Below are positions 9,122 to 16,948 of a DNA stretch of 39,936 bases, one piece after another (the stretch's first letter is position 1; every line of letters starts with the position of its first letter). The notes beneath the pieces are model-generated. The model was not told the origin of the DNA, did no database searches, and was given only the letters and a program-made list of their open reading frames with translations. A program made the translations under genes and the position numbers. The stretch comes from Phycisphaerales bacterium (GTDB taxonomy: Bacteria > Planctomycetota > Phycisphaerae > Phycisphaerales > UBA1924), in NCBI GenBank assembly GCA_015487555.1, contig WFPK01000085.1, forward strand, positions 1-39,936, written 5' to 3'.

Positions 9122-9448
9122 TTAGTTGGCTTGGGGTGGTGGCGGGGGAGTTCCACCAGGATTGATGTCAATCTCGCCGTTGCGCTCTTCGTACTGGCGC
9201 ACCGCCTGGCCCAATGACATCGCCAATCGCTTGGCACCGGCCCAGTTCATGATGACCCGTGAGCCCACATTGAACACGATCATCGGGGCTTGCCCAGGCA
9301 TCTGCATCGGGATATTCATCCCAAAGTCCATCACCAGCTCGTCCTGGGTATTGGATGTGCGGATGGTGTTGGCATAGGTGCTCGTCATCTTGGACTCGTC
9401 GATGCGGAGCTGGACTTGCTGTTGTTCTGGTTGTTGTTCGTCAGCCAT
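9122..9448 (-). CDS. DUF3467 family protein
   Basis: A 108-residue small soluble protein. The central part (YANTIRTSNTQDELVMDFG, then SRVIMNWAGAKRLAMSLGQAV and YEERNGEI) matches the DUF3467 family pattern of a strand-rich front half followed by an AKRL helix. The ends are low-complexity: Gln-rich at the N-terminus and a Pro-rich tail (TPPPPPQAN) at the C-terminus. AAGGAT lies about 10 nt before the ATG. The gene begins 43 nt downstream of tRNA-Leu on the same strand and may be co-transcribed with it. Members of this family have no known function, and nothing here adds one. Confidence 0.8.
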   Translation of the reverse strand: MADEQQPEQQQVQLRIDESKMTSTYANTIRTSNTQDELVMDFGMNIPMQMPGQAPMIVFNVGSRVIMNWAGAKRLAMSLGQAVRQYEERNGEIDINPGGTPPPPPQAN

Positions 9449-9491
9449 GGAAAACCATCCTTGTTTTGGAAAGAATCGGGGTTTATTTGAA

Positions 9492-9575
9492 TGCCGGGGG
9501 GGGGACTTGAACCCCCACTCTGTTTCCAGAAGTGGATTTTGAATCCACCGCGTCTACCAATTCCGCCACCTCGGC
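9492..9575 (-). tRNA. tRNA-Leu (anticodon CAA)
   Basis: Read on the minus strand, positions 9575-9493 form a class II cloverleaf with a long variable arm. The anticodon loop TTCAAAA sits between GTGGA and TCCAC and gives CAA. The D-arm contains ATTGGTAGAC and the T-loop is TTCAAGT. The acceptor arms are GCCGAGG and CCCCGGC, which pair except for one A-C mismatch at position 5-68. The 3' strand runs through nine consecutive C. The discriminator is A. CCA is not encoded (the sequence reads ATTC after the stem). Confidence 0.93.
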
Positions 9576-9609
9576 TTGTCGATCACAGCGTATGCCATAA
9601 CCAGATGGG

Positions 9610-9637
9610 ATCATAGCCCCGAGTAGTCCAACTTCAA
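9610..9637 (-). promoter_or_regulatory. Candidate sigma-70 promoter for tRNA-Leu
   Basis: On the minus strand TTGAAG and TATGAT are separated by 16 nt. The -10 box lies about 35 nt upstream of the tRNA 5' end. The hexamers are good but not perfect, and there is no other promoter-like pair nearby. Sequence-only prediction. Confidence 0.5.
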
Positions 9638-9681
9638 CCTCAAAGAGGGCACCAGATTCAACCGATGCCTACACTTCCTGT

Positions 9682-9737
9682 CCTGCCGGCGTTCGGCAGG
9701 GTCGATCCGGGACTCAGGCGCACGATGGCGGATCGAC
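9682..9737. repeat. Two adjacent hairpins in the trigger factor leader
   Basis: The first hairpin is CCTGCCG (9682-9688), loop GCGTT, CGGCAGG (9694-9700). The second has 9-bp perfect arms GTCGATCCG (9701-9709) and CGGATCGAC (9729-9737) around a 19-nt loop. They abut, lie 38 nt before the tig start, and have no T-run, so they are not typical terminators. They could be a REP-like element or a structured leader acting on tig expression. Confidence 0.55.
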
Positions 9738-9774
9738 AGCAGTCCTGTGCGCGACATGAACCCAAAGGAATATC

Positions 9775-11127
9775 ATGTCAGACACCGCAACCAATGCCGT
9801 CAAAATCGAAGATGTGGGCCCCTGCCGAAAGAGAATCTCCATCGACATCCCCGCAGAAACCGTCGATGGACAAATTGAAATGGCCTTCGCTTCCGTCGCC
9901 CACGAAGCCAATATCCCCGGTTTCCGCAAAGGACACGCCCCGCGTCGGCTGATCGAAAAACGATTCGGGTCGTATGTCAAAAACGAAACCAAATCAAACC
10001 TCATTTCCTCAGCCTACCAAGAAGCCATCAAAGACAACGAGCTCAAGGTCCTCTCCCAACCACCCGCCGAGGCAATGGACAGCGTCGAAATCGAGGCAGG
10101 ACAACCAGTCCACTTTGAAGTCGAAGTCGAAGTCATGCCCGAGTTTGACCTCCCCGAGCTCAAAGGCATCAAAGTCCTCAAGCCAGACACCACACTCCCC
10201 GAGGGTATGATCGAGGAAGAGATCAAAAAGATCGCCATCAATGAAGGCTCGCTCGATGAACGCGAAGACTCGGAAAAAGGCGATTACCTCACCGGCAACG
10301 CGGTCATGACCGACTCGCAAGGCACCGAGCATTACAACATCGAAGGCGCAGTCGTCCAGATCCCCGCCGAGGGTGACGAAGGCATGATCCTGGGTGTGAT
10401 CGTCTCGGACTTTGCCAAGCAGATCGGCACTCCAAAGGCCGGCGACAAACTCACCATCAAACTCACAGGCCCAGAAAACCACGAAATCGAAGCACTCCGA
10501 GGCAAAGACCTCACCATCGCCTACGAAGTCGTCAAGGTCTACCGCATCGTCCCCGCGGTGATGACCGACCTGGTCGCCAAATATGGATTCAACGACGAAG
10601 AGCAACTCCGCGAGATGGTCGCTGCCAAGCTCTCCGAACAGGCCCAGGTTCAACAACTCTCAGTCATGCGTCAGCAGATCACCAAGTACCTGACCGAGAA
10701 GATCGACTTCGAGCTCCCCGAAGGACTCACCGCCCAGCAGGCTGCCCGGAATCTTGAACGCCAACGCATGGAAATGATGTACCGAGGCGTCGATCCCACC
10801 GAGATCGAACAGCAAATGGCCGAGCTCCGCAGCGCCTCTTCCCAAAGCGCCACCAACGAGCTCAAGCAGTTCTTTATCCTCAATAAGGCTGCCGAATCAT
10901 TGGAAGTTTCGGTCGAAGAGGCCGAGGTCAATACCCAGATCGTTCAACTCGCCATGCGCCAAGGCAAACGCCCCGAGCAGGTCCGCGACGAGCTGATCAA
11001 ATCCGGACAGGCCCAGACCTTGCTCCAGCAGATCCGCGAGCACAAAACGATCGACTCGATCCTCGCCGACGCCGAGATCGAAGAGGTCAGCTCGGATGAT
11101 TTCAACAAGCGAATGCAAGCCAAGTAA
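9775..11127 (+). CDS. tig: Trigger factor, ribosome-associated chaperone
   Basis: A 450-residue protein, close to the usual length of about 430. The N-terminal domain has the ribosome-docking signature GFRKG at 49-53 followed by HAP. A divergent FKBP-like prolyl isomerase insert lies roughly at 150-245, and a long helical chaperone domain follows (AARNLERQRMEMMYRGV, ATNELKQFFILNKAAE). It binds the ribosome exit tunnel and shields nascent chains. AAAGGA stands about 6 nt before the ATG. The PPIase part is poorly conserved, so isomerase activity is uncertain, as in several trigger factors. The usual clpP/clpX neighbours are absent. A strong terminator follows, so the gene appears monocistronic. 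Confidence 0.93.
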   Translation: MSDTATNAVKIEDVGPCRKRISIDIPAETVDGQIEMAFASVAHEANIPGFRKGHAPRRLIEKRFGSYVKNETKSNLISSAYQEAIKDNELKVLSQPPAEAMDSVEIEAGQPVHFEVEVEVMPEFDLPELKGIKVLKPDTTLPEGMIEEEIKKIAINEGSLDEREDSEKGDYLTGNAVMTDSQGTEHYNIEGAVVQIPAEGDEGMILGVIVSDFAKQIGTPKAGDKLTIKLTGPENHEIEALRGKDLTIAYEVVKVYRIVPAVMTDLVAKYGFNDEEQLREMVAAKLSEQAQVQQLSVMRQQITKYLTEKIDFELPEGLTAQQAARNLERQRMEMMYRGVDPTEIEQQMAELRSASSQSATNELKQFFILNKAAESLEVSVEEAEVNTQIVQLAMRQGKRPEQVRDELIKSGQAQTLLQQIREHKTIDSILADAEIEEVSSDDFNKRMQAK

Positions 11128-11167
11128 AACCCATCGAAAACTCCAAATCAGCAACCCAAAGCACCAA

Positions 11168-11196
11168 TCGCCCAGAGTACGCTCTGGGCGATTTTT
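11168..11196 (+). terminator. Intrinsic terminator after tig
   Basis: A 10-bp stem TCGCCCAGAG / CTCTGGGCGA around the loop TACG is followed directly by TTTTT. Strong rho-independent terminator for the plus strand. Confidence 0.92.
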
Positions 11197-11252
11197 CTTA
11201 CTCAACGGGATGTGATGGGATCGGGATGTACAGAGCGGAAACGCCGAGAAGC

Positions 11253-11591
11253 TCAGCTCAGCTCGTCATTATCATTGTCATCATTGACAAACTCGCCCGC
11301 ATAGAAGCGATCACCACTGGTATTGAATGGATGATTGATCGTGCCGCACCCTTGGCAGGCGATCCCGTGTGTTCCCGCGGGCATCTTCTCGATACTCTGT
11401 CCGCACCCGGCGCAGGTCATCACATCAAGACGCGAGGTCATCGAGTTGACCATCGTCACCGCAATCGCAAGCGCTGCTCCAACCGCAGGAAGCACCGGCA
11501 TCGAGAGCATCCCGACAACCGTAAAAACGAGAATCGCCAGCGCAACCAAGAGTGCAAACACACGCAATCGAAGTTTGAGCATCCACTGCAT
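11253..11591 (-). CDS. Small membrane protein with C-terminal zinc ribbon
   Basis: A 112-residue protein. Two hydrophobic helices (about 8-29 and 31-50, LRVFALLVALAILVFTVV and PVLPAVGAALAIAVTMV) are followed by a zinc ribbon with CAGC and CQGC pairs about 19 residues apart, and an acidic tail (NDDNDNDELS). The ATG at 11591 is preceded by AGGAGG with 10-nt spacing; an in-frame TTG at 11702 would extend the protein but has no ribosome site. It is downstream of, and on the same strand as, the PH-domain gene at 11719-12375, which also has a zinc ribbon, so the two may work together. No named family recognised. Confidence 0.65.
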   Translation of the reverse strand: MQWMLKLRLRVFALLVALAILVFTVVGMLSMPVLPAVGAALAIAVTMVNSMTSRLDVMTCAGCGQSIEKMPAGTHGIACQGCGTINHPFNTSGDRFYAGEFVNDDNDNDELS

Positions 11592-11718
11592 CAGGAACGA
11601 GCCTCCTGCCAAATCTGCGACGAGCATGGCATCCATCACGAACAGACAGCGGATCCATCCGCCACCCAAAGTATACACCAATCGTCGGCAATATGAGGAC
11701 AAAACAGTAAAGATTCAC

Positions 11719-12375
11719 TCACAACGGGCGATACAGATCAATGATCTTGCGCAGATTGTCCGGGTCCTTGAGATGATTCACCTGAAGCTCGATCCCGTCC
11801 TGCCCAGAAGACGAAATCCCGAGTTTCCCAACCCCCATCATCCGCTGAAGGAAGGTCTGCTCGATCTGAATATTCCGGATATTGTCGTGGACGACCTCGG
11901 ATGAAGATTTGGAGAAAATCCCGCGGTGCATGATCGTGCGCTTGGTCGTGATCTCGATTGATGCCGCGAGCCGATCAATCCACCACCAGACCAAGAGCCC
12001 AACCCCACCGAGCACCATCGGCACAAAGAGTGCCCACCAGAGCATATTCTTGTTCGAGATCGGCACCCAGATCGATCCGATCAGCCCAACAAGAATCATC
12101 AGCACCACCAGCGAGAACCGGATCGCCCGCGAGCGGAACCAGCACCGCCGAACCAGCTGCACGCGGACTTCAGGCCCAAAGTCTGCGGGAAACCCCGCCT
12201 CGGCGGCGCGATCTCTCATCTTCGAGTCCACAGGCAGAGCGTCTTCGTCAGATTTGGAGTTCTCAGCAGGCACGCGGTTGATGTCGCCGCACCCCAAGCA
12301 CTCGTGCTTTGTGCCCGCGAGCTCATCATCGAGCTCGATCTCCATATCGCATCTATCACAGTTGAACCGGATCAT
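11719..12375 (-). CDS. Zinc-ribbon and bacterial PH-domain membrane protein
   Basis: A 218-residue protein. The N-terminus is a zinc ribbon (CDRC near residue 5 and CLGC near residue 26). A polar linker leads to two membrane helices (about 88-106 and 113-134). A bacterial pleckstrin-like domain of the DUF304/bPH2 type makes up the rest (AASIEITTKRTIMHRGIFSK, then VVHDNIRNIQIEQTFLQRM and VGKLGISSSG). The ATG at 12375 is preceded by GGGAG at about 6 nt, better than the in-frame start at 12405. bPH2 domains are found in membrane-stress and transport proteins, but no substrate can be inferred. It is the first gene of a two-gene unit with the zinc-ribbon gene at 11253. Confidence 0.78.
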   Translation of the reverse strand: MIRFNCDRCDMEIELDDELAGTKHECLGCGDINRVPAENSKSDEDALPVDSKMRDRAAEAGFPADFGPEVRVQLVRRCWFRSRAIRFSLVVLMILVGLIGSIWVPISNKNMLWWALFVPMVLGGVGLLVWWWIDRLAASIEITTKRTIMHRGIFSKSSSEVVHDNIRNIQIEQTFLQRMMGVGKLGISSSGQDGIELQVNHLKDPDNLRKIIDLYRPL

Positions 12376-12446
12376 GGGCACTCCCGAGCGAATCGCTCGA
12401 ACCATTATACGGGATTCGTCAGCCCAGCTTTCGCCATTTCCTCAAT

Positions 12447-12475
12447 AAAAAAGCTGCGTCCGGATCGAACGCAGC
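12447..12475 (-). terminator. Intrinsic terminator after prpC
   Basis: On the minus strand GCTGCGT / ACGCAGC, a 7-bp stem with a 9-nt loop, is followed by TTTTTT. It ends the citrate synthase transcript 28 nt after the stop at 12503. Confidence 0.88.
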
Positions 12476-12502
12476 ACAGGAATCATTCGTTTTCACGCAA
12501 AC

Positions 12503-13657
12503 TCAGTCGTTCCAGTTGCGTGGGGCAGGTCCGATATACGCCACCCGTGGACGGATCAGGCGGTTGTTGGCGTGCTGCTCCATAATATGGGCAGCCCACC
12601 CGGTGATCCGCGATGCAACGAAGATCGGGGTGTACTGAGGCACAGGAATCCCCATCGTGAAGTAAGTCATCCCGCAAGGGAAGTCCACATTGGGATAAAT
12701 CTTCTTCTCGTCTTCCATGATCTTCTGGACCATCTCGCCGAGCTCGAAGAGCTTGACAAACTCCTCGCCTCGCGCCTCGGCTGCCTTGCGCCCGAGCCCA
12801 TGCAGGATCGGGGCGCGATGGTCGCCATTCTTGTAGACCCGGTGCCCAAATCCCATCAGCTTGCGCTTCTCAGCGAACGCCTTGTGCATCCAATCGGTCA
12901 CCTTGCCCAGATCATTGTCCGGGCCGATGTCTTTGCGGATATCAGCGAGCATATCCATCGCGGCTTCGTTGGCCCCGCCGTGAAGCTTGCCCTTGAGGGC
13001 TGCGATCGCCCCGGTGACCGCGCCGTGCAGATCGCCGAGGGTTCCCGAGATCACGCGGGCGGTGAAGGTCGATGCGTTGTAGTCATGCTCCGCATAGAGC
13101 ACCAGCGACACATCCATCACCTTCTCAGCTTCTGGGGTGGGCTCAGAGCCGGTCATCATGTAGAGCAGGTTGGCCGAGTGCGAGAGATTGGCATTGGGTG
13201 CGATGAACTCCTTGCCTTCGATCGAGTTCTGCATATGCCCGATGACGGTCGGGATCTGGGCGAGCAGACGCTTGGATTTACGCAAATTCGCATCCGCAGC
13301 ATTGTCCTGGCAGTCCGCATCGAGATGCGACAAGATCGACACCGCAGTCCGCAGGATATCCATCGGCACGGCATACTGATTATTCACCAAATCGCCTGAG
13401 GTCTTGAGGAACTCGACGACCGCACCGGGCAAACTGCGCTCGGCAACCAACTCGGCCTTGAAGCTGGCCAGTTCGTCCGCTGTGGGCTTGTTGCCAACGA
13501 GCAGCAGATAGGCGACCTCCTCGAACGAGGCATTGGCAGCCAAATCGGCGATCTCGTATCCGCGATAGATCAGCGAGGTTTGTTCGACATTACAGATCTC
13601 GGTTTCACCCGCGATCACGCCTTCGAGCCCCTTGGCATGGGTTGGTGCAGTGGTCAT
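12503..13657 (-). CDS. prpC: 2-methylcitrate synthase / citrate synthase
   Basis: A 384-residue citrate synthase family enzyme. The catalytic pieces are present in order: histidine in LHGGANEAA, histidine in GFGHRVYK, and aspartate in NVDFPCG. The length (about 380) and sequence are those of the small dimeric type that includes PrpC. It condenses propionyl-CoA (or acetyl-CoA) with oxaloacetate. The prpB-like and prpD-like genes nearby favour methylcitrate synthase, but the sequence alone cannot exclude that it is also the Krebs-cycle citrate synthase. AAGGA is about 9 nt upstream of the ATG at 13657. The leader carries a strong hairpin (13687-13712). The gene has its own terminator. Confidence 0.88.
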   Translation of the reverse strand: MTTAPTHAKGLEGVIAGETEICNVEQTSLIYRGYEIADLAANASFEEVAYLLLVGNKPTADELASFKAELVAERSLPGAVVEFLKTSGDLVNNQYAVPMDILRTAVSILSHLDADCQDNAADANLRKSKRLLAQIPTVIGHMQNSIEGKEFIAPNANLSHSANLLYMMTGSEPTPEAEKVMDVSLVLYAEHDYNASTFTARVISGTLGDLHGAVTGAIAALKGKLHGGANEAAMDMLADIRKDIGPDNDLGKVTDWMHKAFAEKRKLMGFGHRVYKNGDHRAPILHGLGRKAAEARGEEFVKLFELGEMVQKIMEDEKKIYPNVDFPCGMTYFTMGIPVPQYTPIFVASRITGWAAHIMEQHANNRLIRPRVAYIGPAPRNWND

Positions 13658-13686
13658 ATCGGCTGTCCTTCTGGTTCTTCTGGTGA

Positions 13687-13712
13687 ACCACCAATGCCAT
13701 GGGCATGGTGGT
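13687..13712. promoter_or_regulatory. Hairpin in the prpC leader
   Basis: ACCACC and ATGCC (with one bulged A between them) pair with GGCAT and GGTGGT around an ATG loop, an 11-bp stem 29 nt upstream of the prpC start. No T-run follows. It could be a transcript-stabilising or regulatory leader structure; sequence-only inference. Confidence 0.4.
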
Positions 13713-13770
13713 GGGAGGGAGCATATCGGAAACGCCAGATTCTAGGCAATCAAAGCGAAAATGGCACCCC

Positions 13771-15660
13771 TTATTCCCGTGCTGGATGCGGATAAGACAC
13801 CACCGAGCGATATCCATCAGCGTCATACGCCCGCACGCCAAAGAGCCAGTTGTCCTTGGACAAGGGCGCGATGCCTTGGGTCGATTTGCCGACATCCTTG
13901 GTGTGCTCCCAGTCCGAGCTCGTCGAGTCGCGCCACACAATCTCGTACCCCTCGACATCGCTCTCAGGCGAAGCATCCCACTGCAGCGTTGTCCGGTTGC
14001 TCAACTCGGCGATGAGCACGCGGGCATTGCTCGGGGCCGACGGGCTGTTGGCCAGATGAACCAAAACGGCAGCGTTCAATCGCGTCACATCCGCCAGATA
14101 CTCGGCATCAACATACTCGCCCAGATCGCCATACTGCACCCCATCCTCGACGCGGATGTCCTGGTGCTGATGGTCGTAGTTCTCGTACATCTCACAGAAC
14201 CGGATCGCTGCGAACCCAAGCTCATTGAAAGGCGTGTGGTCGCCGCCTCGCAAGAACCGATCCGGGCGGAACACCAACTTGGGCTGAACTGTGGTCTGGT
14301 GCATCTTGGCAACATTGGCGATGTACCGCGCGAGTTGGCGCGAATCGGAATCGGATTCCATGCCATAGAGCCGAAGCTTGCGGAGCTCTTCGCCGATCTC
14401 ATCATCCCCAAGCATCAAAATGCTCGCCGGGATCCCCTCAGAAAACACCCGAATCTCGTTTCGGCCATCCTGTCCCTTGAGCACCCCGGTCGGATCGCCG
14501 ATGGTGTCGTTGTTGAGCACCGCACGGATATCTTTGCCCTCAGCGAGTGCCTGCTGAGCATGAAGCCGAGCGCCAAAGAGTCCTTGCTCTTCGCCACTGG
14601 TCGCCATCAGGATAATCGTCGATTCGAGCTCTTCCTTGCTCAATACCCGTGCCAGCTCGATCAGTGCTGCCACGCCCGATCCATCATCATTGGCACCGGG
14701 CGCATCCGAGGTCGAGTCGTTGGCTTCGCTGGCCCGCGAATCCAGATGGGCCAGCACATAGTACAGCCGATCGCGGGACGCAGGCGAAACGCCGGGGATC
14801 TCGCAGATTACATTGACCACCTCAACCGCTTCGGTGATTCGGCGTCCATCGGGCTCAACCATATGGGCATCAAAGTAAACCCTCGGCGTCGCATCGCCGA
14901 CTTTGCCATGACCCTCGATGTTGGCTTCAAACTGCGCCTTGACCCACCGCCGGGCTGCCCCGATCCCACGCGTGTCCGATTCGGTCTCCGACATCGTGTG
15001 GCGAGTGCCAAACCCAACGAGCGTATCAATCGTGGCTTGAATCTGCTGAGGATCGACCGCTTGGATCACGCGTTCAGGAATTTCCATCAGTGTTCTCTCA
15101 ATCAAGGGGACCATCTTGGGGCTCATGCCCAAGGCGAGTGCTTTGTCGATCGCGATATGGTTCTTGAGCCCATACTCGTCGATCATGTAGAGGGCATAAA
15201 TCGCAGCTGCCCGCGAGCCGGATCGGCAGTGGAACAGGATGTCGCCATTGGTCTCGTCGATTGCCTTGGTGAGCTGATCGCGCATCGCATACCCGAAGGT
15301 CGAGCTGCTTGTCGGGATGTGGATGTATTCGAGCCCTAGCGATTCAACATACGCAGCCTCATCGAAATCGAGATTGTCCATCTCGGCAACTGTCCGTGCA
15401 TTGATGACCACCTTTCCGCCCGCGCGAGCAAAGGCTTCGAGCTCTTCCTTGGTTGGCTGACCGAAGAAGGTCAGCCGACCCGAAACCCGATCAGGATCAC
15501 GAATCTCGTTCCATTCCGGCGTTGCCAACTGGGCCTGATCCGAAACAGTATCCGATGCGTTGGGTTGAGGTTCTGCACTGGCGATGGCGTAGCCAGATGC
15601 ACAAAGAAGCATCGTCGTACACAAGGCCGCCCCGATGAGCGTTCGTGGGTGTCGTTTCAT
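13771..15660 (-). CDS. Exported DUF442 phosphatase-like / M28 peptidase / FN3 fusion
   Basis: A 629-residue secreted protein. A signal peptide (about 1-29, cleavage near IASA) is followed by three parts. Residues about 50-185 resemble the DUF442 phosphatase-like fold, with the cysteine loop HCRSGSR at 144-150. Residues about 200-535 are an M28 zinc aminopeptidase: H305, D325 or D326 in ANDDGSG, E357-E358 in SGEEQG, D385 in NNDTIG and H475 in GGDHTPFNE. Residues about 540-629 are a fibronectin type III-like module (TLQWDASPESDVEGYEIVW). The peptidase metal ligands all appear present, so it is probably active on peptides outside the cytoplasm. The N-terminal domain fusion is odd. It lies between prpC and prpB and diverges from prpB, with no obvious link to them. 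Confidence 0.85.
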   Translation of the reverse strand: MKRHPRTLIGAALCTTMLLCASGYAIASAEPQPNASDTVSDQAQLATPEWNEIRDPDRVSGRLTFFGQPTKEELEAFARAGGKVVINARTVAEMDNLDFDEAAYVESLGLEYIHIPTSSSTFGYAMRDQLTKAIDETNGDILFHCRSGSRAAAIYALYMIDEYGLKNHIAIDKALALGMSPKMVPLIERTLMEIPERVIQAVDPQQIQATIDTLVGFGTRHTMSETESDTRGIGAARRWVKAQFEANIEGHGKVGDATPRVYFDAHMVEPDGRRITEAVEVVNVICEIPGVSPASRDRLYYVLAHLDSRASEANDSTSDAPGANDDGSGVAALIELARVLSKEELESTIILMATSGEEQGLFGARLHAQQALAEGKDIRAVLNNDTIGDPTGVLKGQDGRNEIRVFSEGIPASILMLGDDEIGEELRKLRLYGMESDSDSRQLARYIANVAKMHQTTVQPKLVFRPDRFLRGGDHTPFNELGFAAIRFCEMYENYDHQHQDIRVEDGVQYGDLGEYVDAEYLADVTRLNAAVLVHLANSPSAPSNARVLIAELSNRTTLQWDASPESDVEGYEIVWRDSTSSDWEHTKDVGKSTQGIAPLSKDNWLFGVRAYDADGYRSVVSYPHPARE

Positions 15661-15718
15661 ACCTTGATTGTATCAACTCAAGATGCCCAATACGCACAAT
15701 CAGGACTATGATCCTCAT

Positions 15719-16603
15719 ATGCACACCGATCAACACCCCGGAACCATTCTTCGCACCCAGATGGACCAATCGGTCGTCGCTGCCCCCGGTGCATTCAATG
15801 CGCTCGTTGCCAAGTCCGTCGCCCAGTGCGGGTTCAAAGCCTGCTATGTCTCAGGCGGCGCGACCTCGGTGGCTGCGGGGGTGCCCGATGTGGGCATCTT
15901 GACCCTCGATCATTTCACCCGGGTTGTACGCGAAGTCTGCTTTGGTTCGGGTTTGCCCGTGATCGCCGACGCTGACACCGGGTTCGGCGAAGAAGAAATG
16001 GTCCGCCGAACCGTCCTCGAATACAACCACGCCGGGGCTGCCGGGTTGCATCTCGAAGACCAGGTCTTCCCCAAACGCTGCGGGCATCTCGACGGCAAAG
16101 CCCTGATTCCGCTCGATCAAGCCATATCGAAAATCCAATGGGCAGCCAAAGCATCGCAGGATTGCTCAAACGGGCAGTTCATCATCTGCGCCCGCACCGA
16201 TGCCAAAGGCGTCGAGGGCTTCGACGCCGCCATCGACCGCGCCAAGGCCTATGTCGCCGCCGGCGCAACCATGATCTTCCCCGAAGGACTCGCCACTGTC
16301 CAGGAGTTCAAAGACTTCGCCGATGCGATGAACAAGCTCAGCGACGATCGCCCCTATCTACTGGCCAACATGACCGAGTTCGGCAAAACGCCAATGATCC
16401 CACTCAAAGACTTCGGCGACATGGGCTACCACATCGTCATCTACCCCGTCTCGACCCTCCGCATCGCGATGGGTGCGATCCAACGAGCCCTCGCCGAGCT
16501 CCAATCCACCGGCACACTCGAAGGGCAACTCGACAACATGCAGACCCGTCAGCAGCTCTATAATCTTGTTGAATACACGCCAGGGACGCCTTGGGAGATG
16601 TAG
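15719..16603 (+). CDS. prpB: Methylisocitrate lyase / PEP mutase family
   Basis: A 294-residue enzyme of the isocitrate lyase / PEP mutase superfamily, the usual PrpB length. Magnesium-site residues appear in VIADADTGFG at 81-90, and the catalytic-cysteine motif KRCGH lies at 119-123. It should cleave 2-methylisocitrate to pyruvate and succinate in propionate breakdown. The ATG at 15719 is chosen since the family begins near here; in-frame TTG (15668) and ATG (15683) would add 12-17 residues without conserved sequence. The ribosome site is weak. A DUF3465 gene begins at the very next base after the stop, so the two are probably co-transcribed. Confidence 0.88.
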   Translation: MHTDQHPGTILRTQMDQSVVAAPGAFNALVAKSVAQCGFKACYVSGGATSVAAGVPDVGILTLDHFTRVVREVCFGSGLPVIADADTGFGEEEMVRRTVLEYNHAGAAGLHLEDQVFPKRCGHLDGKALIPLDQAISKIQWAAKASQDCSNGQFIICARTDAKGVEGFDAAIDRAKAYVAAGATMIFPEGLATVQEFKDFADAMNKLSDDRPYLLANMTEFGKTPMIPLKDFGDMGYHIVIYPVSTLRIAMGAIQRALAELQSTGTLEGQLDNMQTRQQLYNLVEYTPGTPWEM

Positions 16604-16930
16604 ATGCCACGAACAAAACATCGGTACACGATCGAGCACGATTCCACCATCATCGAAGATGTCGGCGTGGTCATCAAACTCCTCACCGATGACCTCGAAG
16701 GCGACGAGCACCAACGCTTCATCATCAAGCTCGACACCGACCAGACACTCCTGATCGCCCACAACATCAACCTTGTCGATCGTGTCCCGATCCATGAGGG
16801 CGATCTCGTCGAGTTCAAAGGCGAATACGAATACAACGAACAGGGCGGGCTCGTCCACTGGACCCACCGCGACCCGATCGGGAATCACGAAGCCGGATGG
16901 ATCAAGCACGCCGGCAGGTTGTACCACTGA
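16604..16930 (+). CDS. DUF3465 family protein
   Basis: A 108-residue protein. It matches the DUF3465 pattern: a beta-rich OB-like body with HQRFIIKLDTDQTLLIAHNI, EGDLVEFKGEYEYNE, GGLVHWTHRDP and a C-terminal GWIKHAGRLYH. Four conserved histidines suggest metal or nucleic-acid contacts, but this is inference. The family is widespread and has no assigned biochemical role. The ATG follows the prpB stop with no gap, which suggests coupled translation. A long inverted repeat begins 19 nt after its stop. Confidence 0.82.
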   Translation: MPRTKHRYTIEHDSTIIEDVGVVIKLLTDDLEGDEHQRFIIKLDTDQTLLIAHNINLVDRVPIHEGDLVEFKGEYEYNEQGGLVHWTHRDPIGNHEAGWIKHAGRLYH

Positions 16931-16948
16931 GACATTTGGGCTGAGACA

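Noticed and set aside
13699-15339. Long open frame on the plus strand, antisense to the M28 peptidase gene
   Set aside because: It overlaps a well-supported gene entirely, is rich in His, Arg and Pro in the manner of antisense frames, and has no domain or ribosome site.
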